A DNA stretch of 64,000 nucleotides. Origin: Primula veris (taxonomy: Eukaryota; Streptophyta; Magnoliopsida; Ericales; Primulaceae). This document shows positions 11,459 to 22,761 of this stretch, one piece after another; the first letter of the stretch is position 1; every line of letters begins with the position of its first letter. Both the position numbers and the translations under genes were made by a program. Under the pieces are notes generated by a model, which had not been told where the DNA came from, did not search any database, and saw nothing but the letters and a program-made list of their open reading frames with translations. The DNA lies in assembly GCA_963682055.1 (NCBI GenBank), contig OY821745.1:1309501-1373500 (forward strand), read 5' to 3'.

Positions 11459-14400
11459 TCACACGAATGACCAATTTATGAACATAAAGGCGATACAGTG
11501 AGCATTCTCCTTTTCATTTAGTACTTTCCAGGCCACAGCTCTCTCGTACGAAATGGGTCTACCCATGCTCGATAAACATATTCCCCCTTGTAAACAGGCA
11601 AAACCCTGCAAATCAGGAAAACAAAAACACCATATAGAAATAAGCAAAAGGATAAACCGTGGGGAAACGATAGCAAGTGACACTACTACATAAAATCTAA
11701 GATGTAGGAAAAACCATAAAATCATCAAAACGGACAAAAGACAGTCGGGATTGGATCGAAATGACGGTTCAGATTCGTATTCACTATTCGAAGCCGTAAA
11801 ACATTATTTTGGACAAGTAGCATGTTTAGCTTATGTTACCGTGAATCAAATAAGGTATTATATATCTTATCTTAAAATATAAATACTTTATGAAGTTATT
11901 TACTCTGTAGGGACTTGGTACTAATATTATTCTTGTCAATATGTTGCGACTAAGATCACTGCGCTTAGTCTAAATCTTATAATTCTTTTTCTTAGAAAAT
12001 TAACATTTTTTCCATTATGCCCCTATGCAGATTACACCTCATTTAATCCGCAAAACCCGGAAGAAAACAAAACAAAACAGTCCGAGCCGGTTTGGATTTG
12101 CAATAGCAATATTAACAGTCCTATTAGTTTCAAATTTCAGAAACCATTAAGGACATCTGGTTTTAGCTTCAGCCAATCCGGACTAAAGGGAGCTGTTAAT
12201 ACACTTATTGATAACAAAATCCAACTCGACGATGTAAAATAAACAAAAAGAAAATGGTAACCTGTGTCGTGATTTGAGAGATCTCGCTGCAGAGAGTTTT
12301 CTTTCCTTGGTCATCGAATATCTTTTCGAGAGTAATGTCTTGAAGAGCCACCAAGGTTGTCTCGAGCATGTCAAGACCTGCTTGGTTCGCAAAGGTGAAC
12401 ACCGGAAGTGCCTGAAAACAACATTTTAAAGGGAAAAAATTAGCAAAATGTACGTGATTAAAATGGAAGAAGATTAGCCACTTGTTTTTTTTTTTTTTTT
12501 TTGCAAAAGAAGCCTAGTAAATTGCAGTGAACTGATATATTTAACATAATAATCTGAAAATACCGAGTGCCAATATGCAAGTATTTTATATGAAAGCTGA
12601 TGATGGAGAGATAGGTAGAGAGATTGTAAGTAGGCACACCTTCAGAGAGCAGCAGAGAATAGCATCAGAGTGGTGCCAAAGGATCTTAAGGTTTGTATCA
12701 CTTCCTTCACCGACATTCTTGAATAGCTCTACTCCCAAATAGCACCTTCTCATTTTAAACAATTACAAACTTATAAGGCCAAGAAGGCTAAGCAGAACAA
12801 GTGTTGTTTAAGGACAAGGGAAAGGCTGCACATCTATTGTATACTATCATAAATTACTTAAGTTTTCCACGATATCAGCAAATCAAGTCTGGACTTTTAA
12901 ATCTATAAAAAAAAGTGAACCCTTCAAATACTAGGCCTTGTTGAGATGTGGAGCAATGTTTTTCAGGTCAGCTCTCTTTTAATTTTAAATGGGTTGTACA
13001 CGGCACCACAGGTGTATAACCGGTCAAAATTTATTGAGTCTCATCATTCATATTACCCCCAAAAAAAGGGGTCATCATTTGAGTGAACAACTCAAACAAA
13101 AACCCTTAGTATTTTAGTGTGCTTGTTTTCTCTTTTGTTCTCAAATCATTGAGATAAGCATATCGTAAATTTTATACATGAATAATTAATAAATTCAAAA
13201 CAAACATACCTGTAACTGTGGCAGATCCACCTGGCAAGAGTATTAGCTTCAGGAGTACCCAATGGAAAACGAAGATCACCATGAGAGCTTAGGTTAGAAG
13301 GGGACAAGGCGATCGCTACCCTTTGAACCGATGATATAATGTTACGTATGTAATTACGTGCCATTGCAGCTACACTCTCTTGCATATGGGTTTCAAAAGC
13401 AAACTCAAACGCGATTGTAATCACTGATCTTGTACTCCCATTACTAGCACAAGAATCACTCGATAATTTGTTTTTAGCGGACCCAATATCCAGAGCAGAA
13501 GCCAGGTCAAGTGTGCGATTTGGACTTGATGCTTCCTGAAAATATTTGTTCGGGTAAAGAAAATAAATAATAATATTTCCTTAAGTGCAGGTACAAATTG
13601 TTCAAACTTTAAACCAGAAAACTTAACATATTGGGTTAACTGTAGTTCTATACACCAGCCTATCAAGTTTTTTCAATATTGATACCGAGTTAAACATTCT
13701 AACGTTTTTTTTCTGCTTTTAGGTGCTACATAAAGAATAACATAGATAACTGGGACTAAAATGAAATAATGCGAAAGAATAATATGCATAAACACGGAAA
13801 ATTAGTGTATTTTGGATTGTCTAGGTGAAGCTTTTATGCAAATAAGTTGAACATTTTTAGGTTACCAACAGACTGGGTTCATCCAGGTTAAAGCTTTTGG
13901 CTTTACCAGGCTATAAAAAGCTTATCCTTTTAAGTTGGTCAGCAGATACAGTCTAGCTTATAAGCGAAATGGAAAGAAATAAGCTTACAACAATCTAGAA
14001 TCAGATTACTGGACAAAGCTAAAGTATTACTGTAGGTTTCAATAACTATTAGTACACAACCATGAGATTTTTGATAGTGGGTAAACTAAGTGCAAGTTAC
14101 CGAGAAGAGTACAACGTTAGTGTACTAAAATCAAAATGAGGTAATACGTAAGCATATAAAAATTGTAATTTATCCTGAAATAGTTGATTGACCAACCTTT
14201 CCAGGATCAAGAGGAATGATACGGAAACCGGAGGGCAGAAGCGGTGCATCATCGGCAAAAGATGCATCTATAGGAGCAAATATAAGTTCCGCACATGTGC
14301 CAACAGCATTCTCATCCATTCCACTGCATAGCTGTTTATTGAAAGTGCAAGTGAAAAGATATCTACTTTAACACCAGCCACAGCAAATTAATCAATAGTA

Positions 14401-17400
14401 ACAAGATACTGAGGAATAAGGATGAATAACAGTAATGATCCCCATAGAGAAACTTTGATTCGGTCTTCATCGTTTTCAGTTGCGTCACTATTGGTCTTCA
14501 TGGTTTCAAGTTTCAACAAGTATTGGGCAACATAGTTTCAGTAAGTTCCATAGTTAATCTCGTCCAATGGGTGTCAAACATGGGTACTATTGGTGTATTG
14601 TTCAAACTATTTTGTAGGGTACACGGTATTGCTCAAATCATAGGGACCAACAACATTTCAATCAAAACTAAATGGGTGATATTTAGATTCTTTTCAAAGT
14701 ATGTGTTATACTAGTGATGCCAATGAAACTATGGCGATCAAATGTAAATTTAATTCGAAGTATGGGGACTATTGATGTAATTCACCCTTGTGAACAAAAA
14801 GTGAAAACTTCTAAAGCTTACTTGCAAGAGGAGTATGTCTTCAGGGGAATGGTCGATTCCTTCCAACTTGATGACCTCCAAAAGCTATCAACCAAAAAAG
14901 AATACGATTACAATACTGATTTCCATAATTAGATAAACCTGAAATACACACTTGTAGAAAAAGGGTTGCCAATTTTAAGGTTACCTCTTCATGTTCAATG
15001 GTATGAGCTAAGGGAAGTATAACTTGACCCCCAGAACCACCATGTCGAGACCCTGGCAAGCCAGGTGGACCAACTTTAATAGCGGCAGCTGAGTAAGCAT
15101 CTATGCTATTATCTGCCCATTCTGATCTGTGTTCTCGCAAGAACCTAAGAAGTATTGCAGGTGGGACATTCTACAGAGAGAACAGAAGCAAACAAAAAAG
15201 AAATTAAAAATAAGCATACAATGCTTGAAATTATGAACATAGGCGTCCCCGGCTAAGAAATTCAACCATCATAGTAGAGAAGCTATTAGCAGCAAGATTT
15301 TTAACCAGGATGTATGGCATGACTAATCTTGTTTAGGTTGCTTTTTATTTCAAAAAACAACAAGTGCAGGGAAGCTTTTTGGCTAGGGAACCATTACATT
15401 ACTTGAAGTAATATGTGTTATCTGTTAAAGAAATTGCACCATATTCCAGAATGTGCATATCCTACTACCTAAAGATTGACAAATAAAAAAACAGTGTTTT
15501 CACTAACAAAAGTAGTCTTCAAAACAATGGTAATTCTCTTACCAATTGCCCAGACTATAACATATGTGCCCACGAAAGTTTAACTTAACTGTTAATTAAG
15601 AGTAAATTTGAACATGAAGGCCTATGGTATAAGAAGAACATTATTACGCAGGGAATGTGTTGAAAACCTATGAAGCAATATTCTCTATTTTTACTTCAAT
15701 GAAAGCTAATGATAATTTCAATATAAAACAAGTCTACGATGCAGACCTGCAAGAGCATTGATGCTTTAGCACAAAGCACCGAATTGCTGACTCCAGCAAA
15801 TCCATGACCAAATGAAAGATTTAACCCCATTAATTTCTCTGGAGAAGAGTTGACATGGATTGTGACATCATCTATTCCATCATTTCCCATTGAAGACCAT
15901 CCCTCATCAGCAAACCCATTAAGAGCCTCGTTGAAACCACTGAAATATAAGAACAAGAGATGAATATTTACAAAAGATGAAAACACAAAAGAGGAACCCT
16001 TGTCTTGGACAATGTAAAATTGAAACAACAGTTTGGTACACTAAAATTTCACCAGGTTTCGTTCCCAAAAACCTCACTGCAAAATTGGGAGTTGGGACAC
16101 TAACACTACACTTCTTAAAGATTTTTAATAGTACACTTCATAGAAAAACAACCTTAGGTCGGACTAAAATAAGAACAACATGATAGAATGAAATACATGT
16201 ACCTAGAAAAGAGGTGTCAGAATAGTGTTTTTCTTTTTTGTAAGCTCTTAATACCAAATGGTCCAAACCTATGGGTTTTTTTTTCCAATTTGGTACACTA
16301 GGTGAACTACAATATACAAATGTAACATTAGTGCATCAATTGCCAACTTTTTTATTTGATGAACAAAATCGAAATTTTTGATGCATTAGTATACGAACTG
16401 TATATTAATAACCTTTCTGAAAAGACTATAAACTATTGTACTAACCGGCTCAGCCTTTGGCTAAGTGCCCGTAATGCTGTAGGTCTTCTAGTCCAGTTGT
16501 TAACGTTAGTCTGAGTAGCCTCTTGAGATATCTGCCTAAGTTGTCTTAGAGCCTGTGAGAACAAAGAAAAGGCACACGTATTTAGATGACAACACTCATA
16601 ATTCGGATGATAAAGTTAAGTACTAGAGTACTCCAAGCAATAAACAAATAATCCAATCGGATCATACACGCACAAAGAAAAGAATTACAAAATTTTAATC
16701 AAGACCTCCATCTTACAGTTTTTGTCGTTTCAAGGGTGCTAAACTGCTTTCTAAGATTTTTGTGCTTTTCACTGAAGCTCTATGATCTATTCTATTGTAG
16801 GTAAAAGCGTGTTTCAAAGAGTTGTGATGAAGTTTTTTTTTTTAAAGTGATTGTCATACTACATTATTTATAAATATAAAACAGAATAACCGACTCACAG
16901 CCATTGTTGTCTTCTGAGCTAAGATTGTTGATGACTCATACAGTGGGCGCAGAACTTCGGGGACACTCCATGCCTACTCAATTATAATAAATTTAAGAAT
17001 CAGTATTTGTTACGATGTTAGCACATAAATTTAATACGAGACTATGATTGAAAAATTCAAAGGTACTTCAACAAATATCTTACCTCTAAATTCATGTGGT
17101 CAACAATGTGGATAACAGAACCACCACCTTCGCAAGGCCTTATGAGGTATCCACTTGGAAGCATTTCAGCTCTCGAAAAATTCTTCACAGGTGGCATGCT
17201 CAGTCCATTTTGTGTATTGCTGAGTGACCGTTCACATACCTAAAAAACATGAGGGGCATAAAATAAATGATTCAAGTCAAAAATGTAAAGACAAAGGAAT
17301 ATTAAGTGCAGAAATGACAATTGAACAAACATGTAAAGTACAATTTTCTCACTGAATATGACAACAAATATAACTTAGTTTTGAGCAAAATAATAGTTTG

Positions 17401-20400
17401 ATTTGTGTTGTATAAAACCAGGGATTAATTACAATATTAGTCTTCACAATTTGGTTTGAACTTTTGTTTGATCTCCAGTCCCCACAGTGTCAATTGCAAC
17501 ACTTTGATTTTCATACTTTAGACTGAATTTCTATCGGTCCCTATAGTTTCACTTGAAGCACTATGGGTTCTGATAGTTTGAGTAAGTTTCACTGACAATC
17601 CTCCCACACAAGTGGTCTCTATGTATAACACAATCTTGGTCCCGCTTAGGAAGGGACCTCCGGTGTTACAGAAGCATAAGAACCAGTTTTGTTGTAACCA
17701 AAATTATGGGACAAGCAGCATAACTTATGTTATTGAAAAGGAAAATAGTGTTGGAACTTGGAAATGAAACTATGGAAGCAAGTCGAATTTTATCCCCGAG
17801 TATGAGACGTTTGATGTAATTAACTATAATTTCCTTCTAGACCTAAAGACTTGTTTTATCCCCGGGAATGTTATTCACTCGAATTGTATCCCCCGAGAAT
17901 GGTTGAAGTGTAGAGCCAGAGAACATTAATTTAAATTTAGGTAAAAGGATATGATATATTTACCACAAGACTTCCATCCTCCATCATAGAAGTATAGCGC
18001 AACAACCAAAAGTCGCGAGCAGTCGCCAATGTAGTTGGCGCATAGAGCTGAAAAATTAGAAATAAATAAAAAACTAAATAAAGTAAATGTTTCTAGGCAT
18101 TACTAAATTAATATTAAAAAATAAAGAACAAATAAAGAAAATTATTATACCTGCATATACAGCAGCTCAATGGTTCCACCATTGGCAGTAGGCAGCACAT
18201 TGACAACATCTACGGTTCGGCAATCGCGGAACCACGAAAGGCGATCTTTAAGGATCTCTGCAACCTGAAATAAAAATACAAAATTTATTATTTTCCACAA
18301 GGTCTGAAAAGATTGTTGGGGTTTCTGACAAGGAAAGGAAAAAAAACAAGCATACCCTTGTAGGCTCTAAGCCCACCAGGCCGCATGCACGTGCTGCTAC
18401 ACCAGTGCAACCATGAGATATAGCAACGATTCCAATGGAATCCGGACCAGGCTGAGAAAATTACAACAGAACATTAGTTCAAGTGTGAAAATTCTTAAAG
18501 TGCTTAATAACACTTCTAAAATGGCTTATCCAAGAGATTTGATAAACTTACCAACCATAAAGGAAAAAACGAAGCAGTGTCAATTAAATTGTATTAATCC
18601 AACTAGTTTTTATCAATATAAAATCAGTATTGATACTGTCTCAACCTTGAAATCTAAGTTGTTTGAAAGAATAGTCGCTAGAATAGTCTCAAAACCAAAC
18701 AGAAAACCACTTTCCGCACTGATAACTATTAATATTATAGAAAATCACACCAAACGGGAGCACCACATATTCACACTTTCTGAAGGCACAATTAGGCTCA
18801 TAGAACAAAGAAAGAGTTACCATTTTAATATGCGAAAAACGTATGAAGAGCACAACAAGAAAGGATGTACCTTCATTCCAGGCATCTGGACCCACTCAAC
18901 GGCAGTTCCAGTTGCCTTTGAAAGAAAGGCTGTTAAAGTTTCTTCCGCAATGGACACAAGTCTGCAAATAAGAATGAAAAACGTAAACAATATACAGAAT
19001 ATTCAATAAACCAAACTACTCAAACCAAAATAAACAAAAAAATCATCGTCAAACGCTACTAACCCAGCAGGACTAGCATCCCTTGGCGGTGGATTTTGAG
19101 GAGTCAAATTGTGCTGACCACTTGTCACCACCGACTCACTGCTTGTCTCTTTACTTGCAAGTGTCACCTGCAATTAATAGCATGTAAGTAAAAATTATCC
19201 ATTTTCTTTTAGAACTATGTTACTTATCAAAAACAAACTATTATTATAAAATTAGCTTATTTAGTTCTTTCAGTTGCGGCTTCTGAGACTTAAGCACGAC
19301 TTGTTTAGTTTGAGAAGGTTTATTAGCTTAAAGCTTTTCAAGGCCAAAAACCCAGCAAGAGTGAGTTCTAAGCTGGTCACCCAAATGCAGCATAGGTAAT
19401 AAGCAAAAATTCACAAAACGGAGCTTAAAGGAGTCAACTGAGCAAGGCCTTAATTAAAGAGAAGTTCAATATAAAGAAATAAAATAGCAACCTGCATGTT
19501 ACTAGTGCCATAAGTGTAAACCATTCGTGGGAGCGGTTGCAAAATAGAAAACTTACTATGGAGACTAAGAAATTGAAAAATGTGCCATAAGTGCGTTCCT
19601 TAGATCAAATTATTTTGTCTTGTTTCAATGCAGCCATTGAGCAAATGAGCTAGATTTTGGATTAAGACGAAAAAACTGCGCTCATTAACTTAAAGCTTAT
19701 AGCTTCTTTAAGCCTAAAACCCAGAATGCTGAGCTTTTTCGGTCTTAAAAGGCTGTCTAGATACTAAGCCAAAAATTTAAAAAGCTAATTTGAAAGCAAC
19801 AACCAAACAGTGCCTTAAGGTAAGTCTCATCAGACATAATCGAATGTATCAGCAATTTGCTTGCCATAAGTGTAAACCATTCGTGGGAGCGGTAGCAAGA
19901 TAGTATACTTACTGTGGAGACTAAGAAATTGAAAAATATGGCATGGCAACATTAGTTCAAAAGAAACTCACACTCTGGGTATGTTGGCGAAAGTAGCCAT
20001 TCTCGTAGACCAGATGAGACACCTGCTTTTGCAGACGATCATTCTCTTCCATTAAAAGCTTGTTCATTGCAGAAAGCTTCCGATTCACCGTCTGTAAACG
20101 AGACGCTTCCCTCCTTTGTTTCTCTCGACACCTGCAGATACACACCCAAAGAGGGGGGAAAGATTTAAAAACAAAAATACAAACCAAAAATGTTTTTTCC
20201 CTTCCATATCGAAAATCTTTATGTTAACAGACAGGGCATAGCAACAATATAAAATAATACCAATTTATTAAACTCATGACCAAATCATTCCGATTAGCAA
20301 TCTGAAGAATTAAACTCAAATTCAAAGTACTTAGCATTATTTATGGAAGGAATGCCAAACCAAAAATCATTTGTAAATTTTGCTTTTTTCCAGGCCGAAA

Positions 20401-22761
20401 CATCAAAATAACACAAGCACCAAAAAATTATTCTTTCAAAGTAGGTAGTAATAATAAGCTTACCTATCTCATTTCCAAGCCAAACATACAAAATCAAGAA
20501 GAGAAAAAGGCAAGCACCAAAAATATTTATTTTCTTGCTTTTTCAGACCATATATATATCATATAAAATCGAGTGAAAGGCCAAACATACCTTAAAGAAT
20601 TCCTGACGAATCGACGCGCATATAGGAATAAACAACTCACTCAAACTAGCTAATAATAATAATCAGACCTAGCCCATATTCAAGCCAAGCGTACAACATC
20701 AAGAAGAGAGAAAGGCAAACACCAAAAATTATGTATTTTCTTGCCTTCTCAGACCATATATATCCATACAAAATTGAGTGAAAACCCAAACATACCATAA
20801 AGAATTACTGACAAACCAACACACAAATAGAAATAAACAACTCTTTCAAACTATTCCCCTGCCTGCTGATATAGTTAAAAGCTAGTACATCATTTCAAAA
20901 ACAATCTTACTGTGTGTGATAAAAAAATAAGCAGGCAACGCCCAAAATATTCCAGTTACTTTTAAATGTGATCACACCCTTCCAAAATGGATAACTAAGG
21001 GTGGAAAACAAACACCAAGATAAGAAAAGGCCAACTTTTCAAACTATTCACACCAAAACATTTATCTAAAACAAAAAACACGAGGTTAACAACAAAACGG
21101 AAATGGAAAAAAAAAAAGAACAATAAAAACCAGCTTATTTTGCCAAAGAAATCATATACCATTACTTTGTAAAAGATATTCACCTCCTGTTCTGAAACCA
21201 AACTTTTTATCTATTTCGGGTCAGTATCCGAAAGATAAGGACACTCACTTATAAGCTGGTTTCAATGAAAGGAAGCGGGATTAGGACACTTATCATGCAT
21301 AACTTCAATCTAACACAGACAGAGGTGAAAAACAAACAGCCATATAGGATAATGCCAACCTTTCAAATTCTAATAACTGATGATTTCTAGAACTACCCAA
21401 TTTCCATAACAAATACCATACATTATCACTTTTTAAGTAACCAAATGAGAAAATTGACACTTGCTTGCTTCTTACACCAAAAGATCTAACTAAAGAATAC
21501 CAACTAAAAAAATAAAACCGAAATGGGAAAAAAAACTACAACAATAGAAACTAACTTATTTCCATAACATATATATATATACTGTAATAACTTTATCAGT
21601 AACAAAAAGAGAAAATAAATCTTGCTTACTTTAGAGTTTAGACACACCAAAACATCTAACTAAAGAATACACAGCTAAATAAACAAAACTAAAATGGGAA
21701 GAAAAAAACAATGGAAACAAACTTATTTGAGTAGTATTTCTCAAACAACTAAATATCATTACTTAACAAAAAGATACCCATCTTCTGTTCTGAAAAATTA
21801 AATCTCGTTTGCCACACAAAACTGAAAAACAAACCAAAATAGGCAAAAAAAAACTAACAGCAACAAAAACTAACTTATTTCAGTAGTATTTCCCACACAA
21901 CTATACTTCAATGCTTAACAAATATATATACTCACCTTCTGTTCTGAAAAATTAAATATTTTTTGCTTTTTACACACCAAAACATCAAACTAAAAAATAC
22001 ATAAAGCTAAAAAAAACTAAAATGGGAAAAAAACTAACAACAATAGAAACTACTAACTTACTATTTCCATAACAAATAGTAAATAATAACTTTATCAGCA
22101 ACCAAAACTGAAATACTGAATCTTGTTTGCTTTTACACACCAAAACATCAAACTAAAAACAAGACCAAAACGAGGGGAAAAAACTAACAGCAATAGAAAC
22201 TACTAACTTACTATTTCCATAACAAATAGTATATAATAACTTTATCAGCAACCAAAACTGACATATTGAATCTTGTCTGTTTTTACACACCAAAACATCA
22301 AACTAAAAACAAGACCAAAATGGGGGAAAAACTAACAACAATAAAAGCTACTAACTTACTATTTCCATAACAAATAGGATATAATAACTTTATCAGCAAC
22401 CAAAACTGAAATATTGAATCTTGTTTGCTTTTACACACCAATTCATCAAACTAAAAACAAGACCAAAATGGGGGGAAAAACTAACAAAAACAGAAACTAT
22501 AAATCATTACTTAACAAAAGGCACTCACCTCCTGTTCTGAAACCAAACTTTAATCTGTTTGGGCTCGATATCGGACAGAATAGGACACTCTCGGATAAGC
22601 TGGTTTCGACGGATCGAAGTGGGCTTAGGACACTCATGATACAGCCTCTCTAAAGCCTCAACTTGCTCAGGTGTATACCTAACATATTTCCCATTCTCCA
22701 TCACCACTCCTTTACCATCATCCTTACAATCCATTCCCATTCCCATTCCCATCATCTCCAT
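11459..22761 (-). CDS. HD-ZIP III transcription factor (ATHB-15/ATHB-8 type)
   Basis: Eighteen exons, 841 codons plus stop, frame intact. Exons in transcript order: 22761-22529, 20131-19972, 19167-19064, 18961-18871, 18451-18356, 18264-18151, 18047-17964, 17239-17084, 16973-16899, 16552-16446, 15939-15747, 15170-14985, 14884-14822, 14331-14197, 13535-13210, 12745-12640, 12411-12262, 11605-11459. Domains: homeodomain in about residues 20-80 (KVWFQNRRCREKQR), leucine zipper 85-125, START-like lipid-binding domain about 160-370, and C-terminal MEKHLA domain from about 690 ending FMFINWSFV. The family acts in the nucleus in vascular patterning, meristem and organ polarity. Details such as FRQHT after the zipper, GFACLQGGICLSSMGRP, and DNSIDAYSAAAIK place it with ATHB-15/CORONA and ATHB-8 rather than REVOLUTA or PHABULOSA; I cannot separate the two. 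Regulated by miR165/166 (see site). Odd points: exon 13 is short and intron 1 contains exon-1 fossils. Confidence 0.95.
18442..18881 (-). promoter_or_regulatory. miR165/166 target site split by an intron
   Basis: The spliced transcript reads CTGGAATGAAG (18881-18871, end of exon 4) joined to CCTGGTCCGG (18451-18442, start of exon 5). This encodes PGMKPGP at the START domain and is almost fully complementary to miR165/166. The intron 18870-18452 cuts the site, so only spliced RNA presents it, as known for Arabidopsis HD-ZIP III genes. The match and its position in the frame are seen directly; regulation is inferred from the family. Confidence 0.92.
19507..19945. repeat. Direct repeat of about 80 bp in HD-ZIP intron 2
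   Basis: GCCATAAGTGTAAACCATTC begins at 19507 and again at 19863. In both copies it is followed by GTGGGAGCGG and GAGACTAAGAAATTGAAAAA. The copies are separated by about 275 bp that contain a GCTTTTAAG-rich repeat. It is a local duplication within the intron and non-coding. Confidence 0.7.
21178..21310 (-). pseudogene. Decayed duplicate of HD-ZIP exon 1
   Basis: Inside intron 1, this stretch aligns with the 3' part of the real exon 1 (22529-22660). Identical blocks include CACCTCCTGTTCTGAAACCA, ATAAGCTGGTTTC and TTAGGACACT. Read on the minus strand it resembles the homeodomain segment from CPKP to the exon end, but it has two in-frame stops and a frame slip before the splice junction. The donor-like GTGAAT still follows the exon end. 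It is not expected to be used; it shows that the intron grew by duplication of the exon-1/intron-1 junction. Confidence 0.85.
21400..22528. repeat. Tandem array of about 150 bp units in HD-ZIP intron 1
   Basis: Clear units start with TACTAACTTACTATTTCCAT at 22051, 22201 and 22349 (spacing 150 and 148 bp) and contain CTTTATCAGCAACCAAAACTG and TTACACACCAAAACATCAAACT. More diverged units extend left to about 21400. Two of them (near 21777 and 21932) retain CTTCTGTTCTGAAAAA, which matches the end of exon 1. The array therefore appears to derive from the exon-1/intron-1 junction. Confidence 0.8.

Noticed and set aside
13830..13960. Recurrent GCTTTTAAG/AAGCTTATAAG-rich stretches (also near 19255, 19680, 37690, 49190, 57320 and 61210)
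   Set aside because: Probably a short dispersed repeat, but borders, orientation and consensus could not be fixed by eye, so it was not annotated as an element.
14523..14932. Two plus-strand open frames of 63 and 72 residues
   Set aside because: They lie in HD-ZIP intron 13 and antisense to exon 13; no protein similarity.
18413..19009. 198-residue open frame on the plus strand
   Set aside because: It is antisense to HD-ZIP III exons 4 and 5 and the intron between them; it has no recognisable protein features and arises from the coding constraint on the opposite strand.
21178..21310. Alternative first exon of the HD-ZIP III gene
   Set aside because: The homeodomain copy has two in-frame stops and a frame slip, lacks a start codon and the upstream part, and so cannot be a working exon.
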